A DNA stretch of 64,000 nucleotides from Anaeromyxobacter dehalogenans 2CP-1 (GCF_000022145.1 NC_011891.1:4074501-4138500); one strand, 5' to 3'. Positions 20,916 through 29,760 are shown, counted from the first letter of the stretch. Made by a program: numbers and translations. Notes: a model not told the origin generated them from the sequence alone.

Positions 20916-22351
20916 CGCTGCTCCGGCTCATCGAGGTCGTGCAGTGGGCGTTCCTCGCCTACTTCGTCGCGCTCACCGTGTCGTACCTCGCGCTCAACCT
21001 CGTCTCGCTGCGGGTCATCGCGCGCGACGCGGACGCGCGCGCCTCGCTCCTCCTGCCCCGGTTCTTCTCCCGGCTCGAGCCGCCGGTGAGCATCATCGTC
21101 CCGGCGTTCAACGAGGAGGAGACCATCGCCGGCACCATCCGGTGCCTGCTCCAGCTCGAGTACCCCGAGCTCGAGATCGTGGTGGTGAACGACGGGTCCA
21201 CCGACCGCACGCTCGAGGTCCTCACCCGCGAGTTCGAGCTGGTGCCGTTCCCCGAGGCGTACCGCATCTCGGTGCCCTCCACGCCGGTCCGGCGGGTGTT
21301 CCGGTCGCTCCGCCACCGCAACGTGCGCGTGCTCGACAAGTCGAACGGCGGCAAGGCGGACGCCATGAACGCGGGCATCAACGCCGCCCGGTACCCGCTG
21401 TTCTGCGCGGTGGACGGCGACTCGGTGCTGCAGCGCGACAGCGTGGCGCGGGTGGTCCGGCCGTTCCTGGAGGACCCTTCCACCATCGCCTGCGGCGGCA
21501 CCATCCGCGTGCTGAACGGCTGCAGGGTGGTGGACGGGTTCGTCGAGGAGATCGGGATGCCGCGCGGCTGGGTCGCCCGGGTGCAGGTGCTCGAGTACCT
21601 GCGGGCGTTCCTGTTCGGCCGGCTGGGCTGGGCGCCGGTGAACGCGCTCCCCAACGTCTCCGGCGCGTTCGGGATGTTCCGCCGCACCGCCGTCATCGAG
21701 GCCGGCGGCTACCGGACCGACACCGTCGGCGAGGACATGGAGCTCGTGCTGCGGCTGCACCGCCTCTACCGGCTCTCCGGCCGCCCCTACCGCATCTCGT
21801 TCGTGCCCGACCCGATCTGCTGGACCGAGGTGCCGGACACGCTCGCCGCGCTCCGCAGGCAGCGCGTCCGCTGGCACCGCGGCCTGCTCGAGGCCATCGC
21901 CGGCAACCGCGGGCTCCTGTTCCACCGCCGCGGCGGCGCCGCCGGCTGGCTCACCGTGCCGAACCTGCTCTTCTTCGAGGCGTTCGGTCCCGTCGTCGAG
22001 GTGGCCGGGTACGTGGTGATCGGCGCCGCCTGGGCGCTCGGCGTCATCTCCTGGAGCTCGTTCGCGGCGTTCTTCGTCGCCGCGCTCGGGGTCGCGACGC
22101 TGCTCTCCGCGAACGCGCTGCTCCTCGAGGAGAAGTCGTTCCACGTGTACCAGCGCCCGAAGCAGCTCGCGGCGCTCATCGGCGCGGTGCTGGTCGAGAA
22201 CCTCGGCCTCCGCCAGCTCACCGCCTTCTGGCGGATCTCCGGGATGCTGAGCTGGCTGTTCCGCCGGCCCATCGCCTGGGGCTCGCCCGCGACCGCCGCC
22301 GCGGCAGACGCCGAGGCGCGCGACGACGAGGACGCCGGGCGGGCGGCGTAG
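20912..22351 (+). CDS. Membrane family 2 glycosyltransferase
   Basis: A 479-residue processive GT2 of the cellulose/PNAG synthase type. An N-terminal membrane helix (about 12-33) precedes the catalytic domain. Substrate-binding and catalytic motifs are all present: VVVNDGSTDRT, the DXD-type VDGDS, the GED of TVGEDMELVL, and the product-binding Q-x-x-R-W in RRQRVRWHRG. Two or three C-terminal helices follow (about 340-410). It starts at GTG, overlapping the HEAT gene stop. Such enzymes polymerise and extrude a glycan across the inner membrane; the outer-membrane YaiO-type barrel in the same run is a plausible exit component. The sugar is unknown. Confidence 0.9.
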   Translation: MTLLRLIEVVQWAFLAYFVALTVSYLALNLVSLRVIARDADARASLLLPRFFSRLEPPVSIIVPAFNEEETIAGTIRCLLQLEYPELEIVVVNDGSTDRTLEVLTREFELVPFPEAYRISVPSTPVRRVFRSLRHRNVRVLDKSNGGKADAMNAGINAARYPLFCAVDGDSVLQRDSVARVVRPFLEDPSTIACGGTIRVLNGCRVVDGFVEEIGMPRGWVARVQVLEYLRAFLFGRLGWAPVNALPNVSGAFGMFRRTAVIEAGGYRTDTVGEDMELVLRLHRLYRLSGRPYRISFVPDPICWTEVPDTLAALRRQRVRWHRGLLEAIAGNRGLLFHRRGGAAGWLTVPNLLFFEAFGPVVEVAGYVVIGAAWALGVISWSSFAAFFVAALGVATLLSANALLLEEKSFHVYQRPKQLAALIGAVLVENLGLRQLTAFWRISGMLSWLFRRPIAWGSPATAAAADAEARDDEDAGRAA

Positions 22352-22471
22352 CCGCGTCCGCGGGTGGGCCGGGGCGGCTCGCCCCACCGTGAACCCCGGC
22401 CGCCGCCCCGCGTCACCGGACGTGCGCCTCGCCGGCTTGCATTTTGGGTGGAACCGGGCGAAGCCAGATGG

Positions 22472-23524
22472 ATGGAATCGAGCCCTCGGGTCGTGGACGG
22501 ACCGCAGAAGCCGGGACCGGGTGACTTCTGGCGAGGGCTGTGGAGCGCGCTGGGCGGGCGGCTGCCGCTCGTGATCGCCGCGCTGGTGGCGCTCGTCGGC
22601 GTGACCACGTCCTACGTCCAGGTGGAGCCGGACGAGGTCGGGGTCATCCTCCGCCTCGGCCGCTTCATCGGGACCGTCGAGCCCGGACCGCACTTCCGCA
22701 TCCCGTTCGGCGTCGACCGCATCACCAAGGTCCCGGTGCAGCGGCAGCTCAAGGCCGAGTTCGGCTTCCGCACCGAGCACCTCGACGGGCGGACCACCTA
22801 CCAGCCGGAGAAGCCGGAGCTGGTGCGCGAGTCGCTCATGCTGACCGGCGACCTGAACGTCGCGGTGGTGGAGTGGATCGTCCAGTACAAGATCAAGGAT
22901 CCGTACCAGTACCTGTTCAAGGTGAAGAACGTCGAGGCGATGCTGCGGGACATCTCCGAGGCGTCGATGCGCGCGGTGGTCGGGGACCACTCGGTGAACG
23001 AGGTGCTCACCACCGGCCGCCAGCGGGTCGCGACCGAGGCGAAGGCGCTGCTGCAGGGGCTCGCGGATCGCTACGAGACCGGCGTGGACATCCAGCAGGT
23101 GGTGCTGCAGGACGTGAACCCGCCCGACCCGGTGAAGCCGTCCTTCAACGAGGTCAACCAGGCCTTCCAGGAGAAGGAGCGCGCCATCAACGAGGCGTAC
23201 GCCGACCTGAACCGCGAGATCCCGCGCGCGCGGGGCGAGGCGGAGGAGACGCTGCGCGCCGCCGAGGGCTACGCCATCGAGCGCGTGAACCGCGCCCGGG
23301 GCGAGGCCGACCGCTTCGTCCGCATCCACGAGGAGTACCGCAAGGCGCCCGACGTGACGCGCCGGCGCATGTACCTCGAGACGCTCGCCGAGGTGCTCCA
23401 GCGCACGCGGCAGAAGGTCGTGGTGGACGAGTCGCACAAGGGCGTCACGCCCATGCTGTGGATGAACGGCGCCGGCGCACCGCCCGCGGCGGGCGCCGCG
23501 GCGCAGGTGAAGGGGCAGCCATGA
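22472..23524 (+). CDS. hflK: HflK-type band 7/SPFH membrane protein
   Basis: A 350-residue subunit of the HflKC complex, which caps and modulates the membrane protease FtsH. A membrane helix lies at about 30-50 (PLVIAALVALVGVTTSYVQV), followed by the SPFH/band 7 domain (VEPDEVGVILRLGRFIGTVE...) and the coiled-coil segment rich in Glu/Arg (about 230-310). The ATG at 22472 is chosen at the family start. An ATGA overlap couples it to hflC. No ftsH is in the window. Confidence 0.93.
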   Translation: MESSPRVVDGPQKPGPGDFWRGLWSALGGRLPLVIAALVALVGVTTSYVQVEPDEVGVILRLGRFIGTVEPGPHFRIPFGVDRITKVPVQRQLKAEFGFRTEHLDGRTTYQPEKPELVRESLMLTGDLNVAVVEWIVQYKIKDPYQYLFKVKNVEAMLRDISEASMRAVVGDHSVNEVLTTGRQRVATEAKALLQGLADRYETGVDIQQVVLQDVNPPDPVKPSFNEVNQAFQEKERAINEAYADLNREIPRARGEAEETLRAAEGYAIERVNRARGEADRFVRIHEEYRKAPDVTRRRMYLETLAEVLQRTRQKVVVDESHKGVTPMLWMNGAGAPPAAGAAAQVKGQP

Positions 23525-24462
23525 CCCGCGCAGCCGTCGTGACGGCCGTCCTCGCCGTCGTGGCCGTCTTCGCCGTGACCGCGAGCACGTACACCCTCAC
23601 CGAGAACGAGCAGGCGGTGATCACCCGCTTCGGCGAGCCGCGGGGCGAGCCCATCACCGAGCCCGGCCTGCACTTCAAGCTCCCGTTCGCCGACACCGTG
23701 AACCGGTTCGACCGGCGCTGGCTGGACTGGCGTGGCGATCCGAACCAGATCCCCACCAAGGACAAGAAGTACATCTGGGTGGACACGTTCGGCCGGTGGC
23801 GCATCGTGGACCCGCTGCGCTTCTTCCAGCGGCTCCGGGACGAGCGCAATGCGCAGTCGCGGCTCGACGACATCATCGACGGCGAGACGCGCAACGCCAT
23901 CGCCTCGTTCGCGCTCATCGAAGCCGTGCGCACCACGAACCGCACCTTCGAGGACGACGAGTACTCCGCCGAGCTCGGCGGCGCCGAGGCGCTCGAGACC
24001 GTGCAGGCGGGGCGCGACCGGCTCACCCGGCAGATCCGCGATCGCGCCGCCGAGGTGGTGAAGGAGTTCGGCGTCGAGCTCGTGGACGTCCAGATCCGGC
24101 GGATCAACTACGTCAACGAGGTGCAGGTGAAGGTGTTCGACCGAATGATCTCCGAGCGGCGCCGCATCGCGGAGCGCTCCCGGTCGGAGGGCATGGGCCG
24201 GGCGGCGGAGATCCGCGGCCAGCGCGAGCGCGACCTGAAGGCGATCCGCTCCGAGGCGTACCGCAAGGCGCAGGAGGTGTCCGGCAAGGCCGACGCCGAG
24301 GCGACCCGGATCTACGCGGCCGCCTTCGGCCGGGACCCCGAGTTCTTCCAGTTCCTGCGGACGCTCGAGGCCTACCCGCGCACCGTGGACGCCTCCACCT
24401 CGCTGTTCCTCGGCACCGACACCGAGTTCTACCGGTACCTCCGCAGCTCGAAGAAGCAGTGA
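23521..24462 (+). CDS. hflC: HflC-type band 7/SPFH membrane protein
   Basis: A 313-residue HflC partner of HflK. The N-terminal membrane helix spans about 5-22. The SPFH domain follows with TENEQAVITRFGEPRGEPIT and the HflC signature HFKLPFADTVNRFDRRWLDW. Near residue 220 comes the SRSEGMGRAAEIRGQRERDL segment and the coiled-coil end. ATGA coupling to hflK gives the standard hflKC order and equal expression. Confidence 0.94.
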   Translation: MTRAAVVTAVLAVVAVFAVTASTYTLTENEQAVITRFGEPRGEPITEPGLHFKLPFADTVNRFDRRWLDWRGDPNQIPTKDKKYIWVDTFGRWRIVDPLRFFQRLRDERNAQSRLDDIIDGETRNAIASFALIEAVRTTNRTFEDDEYSAELGGAEALETVQAGRDRLTRQIRDRAAEVVKEFGVELVDVQIRRINYVNEVQVKVFDRMISERRRIAERSRSEGMGRAAEIRGQRERDLKAIRSEAYRKAQEVSGKADAEATRIYAAAFGRDPEFFQFLRTLEAYPRTVDASTSLFLGTDTEFYRYLRSSKKQ

Positions 24463-24533
24463 GCGGACCGCGCGGCTCGTGGACCCGCGCCCCGCCCCGG
24501 TCCCGTTCACGAGCGCTTCGGCGCGTGCGCCGC

Positions 24534-25247
24534 CTACGGCCGGAACCCGGACCAGAGCACCTGGACCCCGACCCCGGTGCCCCTCACGGCGACATAGAGG
24601 CTCTCGCCGGAGCGCACCGCGAGTCGAGCTCCGGTGATGGTGACGGGCGCCCACGCCGCCTCGACGTATCGCCCGCCGGCATCGGACTGGCCGATGGCGC
24701 CGCCGCCATCGAGACGGATCCCCCATCGAGGCGCCGCCAGCGGATCGGTTGCGCTCCTGACGGAGAGCGTGGCCGTGGGTGGGTCCGCGAACAGCGCGGG
24801 CCTGTCCGGTCGCACCAGCACATCCGTGAGGACGAAGGGGCCGTCGATCAGCCTGGCGCACGGTTCACCTCCTGTGCAGGTCGATGCAGTGGCGCCATTC
24901 CACGTCCCCGTCTCGATCCGCTCGGGATCGAGCTCCGGACGCGGCAGCGAGACCACGACCGGCGTGTCGCCCGCAGCCACGGTGACCGGTCCCTGGATCC
25001 CGGCGACCGTGACCGGGGTGGCGATGCCGGCGACGGTGATCGGGCTGGCGATGTCGGCGACCGTGATCGGCGCCGTCACCTGAGCGACGGTGACGGGGCT
25101 CGAGACGGAGGCGACCTCCACCGGCGCCGCGACCGACGAGACCTCGATGGGCGAGCTGACGACGACGGAACCGGAGACCCTCTCGGTCCCCTGGGAGCAG
25201 CCCACGGCGAGGGCCGCGACGGCTGCAAGCAGCAGAGCTCGTGGCAT
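24534..25247 (-). CDS. Repeat-bearing lipoprotein of unknown function
   Basis: A 237-residue probable lipoprotein with the lipobox AVGC (Cys17). Residues about 31-99 are a strict nine-residue repeat. Prolines fall at 33, 42, 51, 60, 69, 78, 87 and 96, each in a unit like SPITVAGIA, giving alternating small and beta-branched residues, as expected for a short beta-solenoid or stalk. The C-terminal part (about 105-237) is a globular beta-rich domain with a C-T-G-G-E-P-C pair that could form a disulfide. No family is recognised. It is isolated, with no operon partner on its strand. Confidence 0.75.
   Translation of the reverse strand: MPRALLLAAVAALAVGCSQGTERVSGSVVVSSPIEVSSVAAPVEVASVSSPVTVAQVTAPITVADIASPITVAGIATPVTVAGIQGPVTVAAGDTPVVVSLPRPELDPERIETGTWNGATASTCTGGEPCARLIDGPFVLTDVLVRPDRPALFADPPTATLSVRSATDPLAAPRWGIRLDGGGAIGQSDAGGRYVEAAWAPVTITGARLAVRSGESLYVAVRGTGVGVQVLWSGFRP
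24951..25157 (-). repeat. 27-bp coding tandem repeats
   Basis: About seven and a half in-frame units of 27 bp encode the nine-residue P-[VI]-[TE]-V-x-x-[VI]-x-x repeat of the lipoprotein. Several adjacent units are near-identical at the DNA level (for example GGCGATGTCGGCGACCGTGA against GGCGATGCCGGCGACGGTGA), which points to recent expansion by slippage or recombination. Confidence 0.85.
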
Positions 25248-25485
25248 CGAATCTCCCGAAGCGCCACGTTCTCACTTTTCGTATGGCCGGTCAACGAGTC
25301 AAGCCAGCGCGCGCGCATCTCCCGCGGACGTTGTCGAGCTTGTCGGCCGCGGAGACGAGGAGGACGTCCGCCGGCTCCCGGACGCGGGCGAGGTCCGCCG
25401 CCTTCCTCGGGTTCCCGCCGCCATCGAACCCCACGGCCGGACACGGCGCGCGTCCGCCCGCGGCAGTGCCCAACCTCTGGAGGTG

Positions 25486-26295
25486 ATGCGCCCTGCCCTC
25501 GCGCTCGCCCTCGCGCTGCTGGCGCCGTCCGCCGGGGCGGTCGAGGTGCGCTCGCCTCCGGGCGCGCTGCACGGGTTCCCGTCGATGAGCGATCGGTCGG
25601 GTGCGGTCATCGCCGACGGGGAGCTCGTGCAGGAGCGGCGCGGCGAGCGGCTGTTCGTGCGCGCGCGGTGGGTGTTCCCGGGCGGCCGGCTCGCCGAGGA
25701 GACGGCGGAGTTCGCGCTCTCCCCCGAGCTCGCCCAGGAGCGATACGCCTGGGTGGAGACGGATGGCAGCGGCGAGCTGCGCCGCTTCGAGGTGGACTTC
25801 GCGACCGGGCGCGCGCGCTCCGCGGTGCGCGGGAAGCACGGGGTCGAGCGCGAGGACGAGGGCCTCGAGGTGCCGCGAGGCCGCGCCTTCGCCGGCTACG
25901 GCGTCGCGCTCGCCGCGAGCCAGCTCGCGCTCGACGAGGGCGCGTCGGCAAAGATCACGTTCGTCGCATTCACACCGAAGCCTCGAACCGTGACGCTCGA
26001 GATCCGGAACGACGGCAACGCGCCGATCGAGGCCGCCAGCCGAAGCATCCCGTGCGTTCGCTACACGCTGCACCCGAAGCTGCCCTTCCCCGTCTCGGTC
26101 TTCGTGAGGGCGCCCGACTCGTACCTGTGGCTCACGCGCGCCGAGCCGCGGGCGCTCGTCCGGGCGGAGCAGAACCTCGCCGCCAAGGACGACCCTCGCG
26201 TCACCATCGACGTCATCCCGCGTGGCCCGGCGCGAGGCCACCCGCCGGTCCAGGCGCACACGCCGCCGCGTGACCGGCCGGGACGAGCACGTTGA
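25486..26295 (+). CDS. Exported hypothetical protein
   Basis: A 269-residue protein with a clear signal peptide (residues 1-18, ALALALALLAPSAGA). The mature part is beta-rich (GERLFVRARWVFPGGRLAEE, then ITFVAFTPKPRTVTLEIRND) and ends in a basic, Pro-rich tail (about 245-269). GGAGG is only two bases from the ATG, so initiation may use the GTG at 25483 in the same frame. I do not recognise the family; it looks like a periplasmic or surface binding domain. Confidence 0.65.
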   Translation: MRPALALALALLAPSAGAVEVRSPPGALHGFPSMSDRSGAVIADGELVQERRGERLFVRARWVFPGGRLAEETAEFALSPELAQERYAWVETDGSGELRRFEVDFATGRARSAVRGKHGVEREDEGLEVPRGRAFAGYGVALAASQLALDEGASAKITFVAFTPKPRTVTLEIRNDGNAPIEAASRSIPCVRYTLHPKLPFPVSVFVRAPDSYLWLTRAEPRALVRAEQNLAAKDDPRVTIDVIPRGPARGHPPVQAHTPPRDRPGRAR

Positions 26296-26417
26296 CCGGC
26301 TGGGCTCGCCGAGGCGGAACGGTTTGCGCGGGTGTGTCGAAGTGTTTCTCTCGTTGAACCGCCTCGCGTCCGTGCCCATGGTCTCGTCGTCCGCGGGGCG
26401 TGGACGAGGAGGATGCC

Positions 26418-26801
26418 ATGGCGCGCGTGGCGCGTTGGTTCCTGGCGGTGGAAGCGGCCGCGTTCCTGTCGGCCGCCGGCGTGCATTCGGGCGTGCTCTG
26501 GCGCGGCCACGAGCATGCCCGGGCGGCGACCGCCGAGACGGTGATCGGGCTCGAGCTGGCGGCGGCGCTGCTCGCGACGGTCGCCCGGCCGGCATCGACC
26601 CGGCGCTTCGCGGTCGGGGCGCAGGCGTTCGCGCTGCTCGGCACCGCCGTGGGGCTCTTCACGATCGCGATCGGGATCGGGCCGCGTACCGCGCCCGACC
26701 TCGCGTTCCACGCCGCCGTGATCGTGCTGCTGGTGGCTGGCCTGCTCCGGCTGTCGCGCGAGCGCCTCGCCGGGCGGCCGGTCCGGGGGAGCGCGGTGTG
26801 A
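26418..26801 (+). CDS. Small four-helix membrane protein
   Basis: A 127-residue integral membrane protein with four hydrophobic helices (about 7-24, 42-57, 65-84 and 92-110) and short loops. The start at 26418 is preferred over 26400 because GGAGG lies five bases before it. No catalytic motif is visible; the size and layout are like DoxX/DUF-type four-helix proteins, but I cannot assign one. A strong hairpin follows its stop. Confidence 0.7.
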   Translation: MARVARWFLAVEAAAFLSAAGVHSGVLWRGHEHARAATAETVIGLELAAALLATVARPASTRRFAVGAQAFALLGTAVGLFTIAIGIGPRTAPDLAFHAAVIVLLVAGLLRLSRERLAGRPVRGSAV

Positions 26802-26869
26802 GCGGGCGCCGACGGACGCCTGCGCTCGGCGGCGCTGCGGCCGTCCTTCCCGGCGCCCCGAGACCAAGC

Positions 26870-26906
26870 GGCGCCCCGCCCCTCGGGGGAGAGGGGGCGG
26901 GGCGCC
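26870..26906. terminator. Bidirectional hairpin terminator
   Basis: A perfect 13-bp stem (GGCGCCCCGCCCC against GGGGCGGGGCGCC) with an 11-base loop lies between the convergent membrane-protein gene (ends 26801) and the tetrahaem cytochrome gene (ends 26939). No long T-run is present, but stem length and position support a terminator for both directions. Confidence 0.7.
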
Positions 26907-26938
26907 GCCGCGCTGCACAGGCGTGACGCGGATCCTGC

Positions 26939-27352
26939 TCAGGGCACCTGGAACGCGAAGTTGTGGCAGGGCAGGCAGAAGTTCTCCGACTGCCGGTGCT
27001 GGTGGTGGCACGCGTTGCAGTCGAGCTCGGTGCCGTAGTGCCGGTTCTCGTGCGGGTTGCGCGGCTTCACGCCGGCCGTCTGCACCGCGAGCGCCTTGGT
27101 GGGGTGGCAGCTCACGCACCGGTCCATCTCCACGGGCGCGGCCTTCGCCGCCTTCACGTGGCACTGGGCGCACTTCACGCCCGCCGCCGCGTGGACCCTG
27201 GCGAGGGCGTCGGCCTTCGCCTGGGCGGCGGGAGCGGCCTTGGGTGTGGCGGCCGTCACCGCGTCGGCCGCCGAGGCCTGCGCCGCGACGAGGCCGCCGA
27301 GGAGCGAGGCGAGCGAGAGGGCGAAGAGCTTCCGCCGGGACATCCAGTTCAT
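26939..27352 (-). CDS. Periplasmic tetrahaem cytochrome c
   Basis: A 137-residue secreted c-type cytochrome. A signal peptide (about 6-29, RRKLFALSLASLLGGLVAAQ) is followed by four CXXCH haem sites at 61-65, 79-83, 112-116 and 126-130, with extra His residues for axial ligation. The pattern fits the small tetrahaem cytochrome c3 domain of flavocytochrome c fumarate reductases. It lies 84 bp downstream of the flavoprotein gene on the same strand, so it is probably the electron donor to that enzyme as a separate subunit rather than a fused domain. Confidence 0.92.
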   Translation of the reverse strand: MNWMSRRKLFALSLASLLGGLVAAQASAADAVTAATPKAAPAAQAKADALARVHAAAGVKCAQCHVKAAKAAPVEMDRCVSCHPTKALAVQTAGVKPRNPHENRHYGTELDCNACHHQHRQSENFCLPCHNFAFQVP

Positions 27353-27436
27353 GTCGTCTCCAGTGACGTGCGGGGCGCGAACGCGAGGCGCCCTGCGCGT
27401 CGGAATGAATTCAGTCGCGCGGGGTCCCGTCGCCGA

Positions 27437-29119
27437 TCACAGCTTCGCGACGTGACGGCCGGTCAGGTAGCCGAACGTGTAGCAGCGGCCGAGGGACAGC
27501 CCGAACACCGTGAGCGGATAGTCGGTGCCGCCGTAGAACCCGGCGCCGAGGTTGCCGACCAGGAACAGGCCCGGGATCTTCCTGCCGTCCGCGTCGAGCG
27601 CCTGGTGCTGCTCGTCGACCAGGAGGCCGGAGCAGATGGCGGAGACCCGCACCTTGCGGTGGATGCCGTAGAACGGCGGCTTCTCGACCGGGGCGAGCCT
27701 GTCGGCCGGCTTGCCGAAGTCGGCGTCCTGACCCTGGCGGCAGAGCTCGTTGTACCGCTTCACCGTCGCGACGAGCGTCGAGGGGTCGACCTCGATCTTG
27801 CGGGCGAGCGCCTCGAGCGTGTCCGCCACGTGCGTGTTGACGAGGGACTCGAACACGCCCTTCTTCGGGCCCGGGTCGTCGGGCATGTAGTTCTTCAGCC
27901 CCTCGGGCGGCACGAGCTTGCCCGGCCAGCTCGCCGCTTGCGTCATGTAGTTCGAGTCGAAGATCTGCGAGTAGTGGCCCGCGTTCTTCTCGTCGCGCAG
28001 GTAGTTGTTGATGAGCGACATCTCGACCGTCTCGTTCACGAACCGCTTGCCCTCGCGGTCCACGGCCAGGAACGGCATGTCGCACATCGACGCGGGGCCC
28101 GCGTCGAAGTCGTGCAGCATCTTGGTGTGGCCGATCGGCTCGATGACGCCGCCCGCCCAGTACGCCATCACGAAGCCGTCGCCGGTCTTGTCCAGCTGCT
28201 TCCGCCCGAGGTGCTTCAGGTCCGGGAGGAAGTAATTGCTCATCGCCTCGTTGTTCTGGTAGTCGCCGGTCGCGAGGATGACGCCCTTCCTGGCGAGGAA
28301 CCGGTGGTACCGGTGGTCCTTGCCCTTCGCGATGACGCCCTTCACCTCGCCGGTCCGGTCCTGCACGAGCTGGGCGGCGGGCGTGCCGTAGAAGAACCGG
28401 ACGCCCGCCTTCTCGGCGACGGTGGCGAGGGCGCGCATGCCGTCACCGGTCGTGTACGGCTTAGGCCCGAAGAACGAGGTGACGTAGTTCAGGGTGTAGC
28501 CGTTCACCTTCAGGATGGCGCGCTGCTGCAGGTTGCCCTGGTCGATCACCTGCGCGCCGCCGCGCTTGGCGCGGTCGATCACCCAGGAGACCGCCTCTCC
28601 GGAGTTGTACGCCCACTGCCGGATGAGCTTGGGGTTGGGACGGTGCGCGTTGTCCGCGAGGAGCTTCGCGACCAGCGCCTCGACGCCGGCCTTGTCGCTC
28701 TTCGCGAGGTCGATGCCGGTGCCCGAGTTGCCCTGGGAGATCGCGAACGGCGCCTTCTGGATCACCGCGACCGACGCGCCGTGCTCCGCCGCCGAGAGCG
28801 CCGCCGGGACGCCCGCGGCGCCCGCGCCCACCACGACCACGTCGAAGGTCTGCGTGGTGGCGATGTCCTTCTCCGCGATGGGCTTCGGCTTCGGCATGAA
28901 CGAGAGCGTCGCGCCGCCGTCGGAGCTCTTCGCGTAGGCGAGCCCCTTGTCCGCCGCGCTGGCGGGTCCCGCCGAGAGCCCGGTGGCCCCGAGGACGCCC
29001 GCGCCCGCCGCGCCGACCGCCGCGCGCCGCAGGAAGCTGCGGCGCGAGAGGCCGCGCTCGAGCACGTCCTTCGTGTAGGGGTCCAGCGCTCCTGAACCGT
29101 GCGACCTGTCCTTGCTCAT
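27437..29119 (-). CDS. Tat-exported fumarate reductase-like flavoprotein
   Basis: A 560-residue FAD enzyme of the fumarate reductase/succinate dehydrogenase flavoprotein family (flavocytochrome c type). The twin-arginine signal SRRSFLRRAAVGAAGAG (about 25-41) exports it folded to the periplasm. The FAD Rossmann motif is DVVVVGAGAAGVPAALSAAE (about 93-112), and the C-terminal FAD end is LFLVGNLGAGFYGGTDYPLT. The ATG at 29119 has GGAAGGCGG in front. With the downstream tetrahaem cytochrome it forms a two-subunit periplasmic reductase. The Mrd/Mcc methacrylate redox system of Geobacter has the same composition; fumarate, urocanate or another enoate is equally possible. Confidence 0.92.
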   Translation of the reverse strand: MSKDRSHGSGALDPYTKDVLERGLSRRSFLRRAAVGAAGAGVLGATGLSAGPASAADKGLAYAKSSDGGATLSFMPKPKPIAEKDIATTQTFDVVVVGAGAAGVPAALSAAEHGASVAVIQKAPFAISQGNSGTGIDLAKSDKAGVEALVAKLLADNAHRPNPKLIRQWAYNSGEAVSWVIDRAKRGGAQVIDQGNLQQRAILKVNGYTLNYVTSFFGPKPYTTGDGMRALATVAEKAGVRFFYGTPAAQLVQDRTGEVKGVIAKGKDHRYHRFLARKGVILATGDYQNNEAMSNYFLPDLKHLGRKQLDKTGDGFVMAYWAGGVIEPIGHTKMLHDFDAGPASMCDMPFLAVDREGKRFVNETVEMSLINNYLRDEKNAGHYSQIFDSNYMTQAASWPGKLVPPEGLKNYMPDDPGPKKGVFESLVNTHVADTLEALARKIEVDPSTLVATVKRYNELCRQGQDADFGKPADRLAPVEKPPFYGIHRKVRVSAICSGLLVDEQHQALDADGRKIPGLFLVGNLGAGFYGGTDYPLTVFGLSLGRCYTFGYLTGRHVAKL

Positions 29120-29760
29120 GCCGCCTTCCTTCTGGATGGGGGTTCGGACGTCGCCTCTGAGCAGCAGGCGTGCCATGGCGACCGGCGGCGCAACCCCGCG
29201 TGGATCCGGGCGCACGGGCCCTCCCATCCAGGGGCGCGACCCTCAGTCCGAGAATCCGGTTCTCGGATCGAGAACCCGGCGCGACAGTTCGACGTGCGAC
29301 CCGCCGCCGCGCCGCCTGCGCCGAGCGGTCGCGCGCGCTCGGGGCCCGGCCACGCTCCGGTGCATCGCCGGCGGGCGCACGGCGCACGCGCGGCCCACCA
29401 GCCGTGCGATGACACGACACGTCCACCGGCTTCCCCGCGCCGAACTCGAGGGCGTTCCCCACCAGGTTCGCCACGATCTGCTCGAGGCGCGATCCCACTC
29501 ACCCGCAGGGAAGAAGTCTCCGATGGCGACGCCTGGGATTCTGGCTCGGCGCCACCGCAGGGCACGGATGTGATCCATCACCCTCCTCCGGCGCCCCGCT
29601 CACGACGTCGGCAGCGATCCACCGAAGCTGGCGCGAGGAGCACACCTTGCCCATGTGCGCTGAGTGAAGTTCCCCGTAGGCTTCGTACGACTCTCCGTGA
29701 TAACGCTGTGGGCTCCGCGTCGGCGGCCGCCCTGGCCCGCGGCGGATCGAGGGACCACCC
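29120..29760. other. Long intergenic region with kinase remnant
   Basis: No intact gene. It contains the promoter region of the flavoprotein gene at its left end, a short minus-strand scrap of histidine-kinase ATPase coding sequence near 29.40-29.50 kb, and the upstream region of the DUF898 gene at its right end. The central part is lower in G+C than the neighbouring genes. Confidence 0.5.
29395..29498 (-). pseudogene. Histidine kinase ATPase-domain scrap
   Basis: The minus strand reads SRLEQIVANLVGNALEFGAG followed by KPVDV, which is the N-box of a HATPase_c domain (compare the usual RLxQVLxNLLxNAxKFG). No H-box, G-boxes or open frame surround it, so it is a leftover of a deleted sensor kinase gene. 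After about 30 codons the frame becomes Arg/Ala-rich noise. Confidence 0.55.

Noticed and set aside
19923-20931. Minus-strand frame of about 336 codons antisense to the HEAT gene
   Set aside because: Almost pure Arg/Ala/Pro/Gly, no domain; the plus-strand HEAT frame has clear repeats and coupled overlaps.
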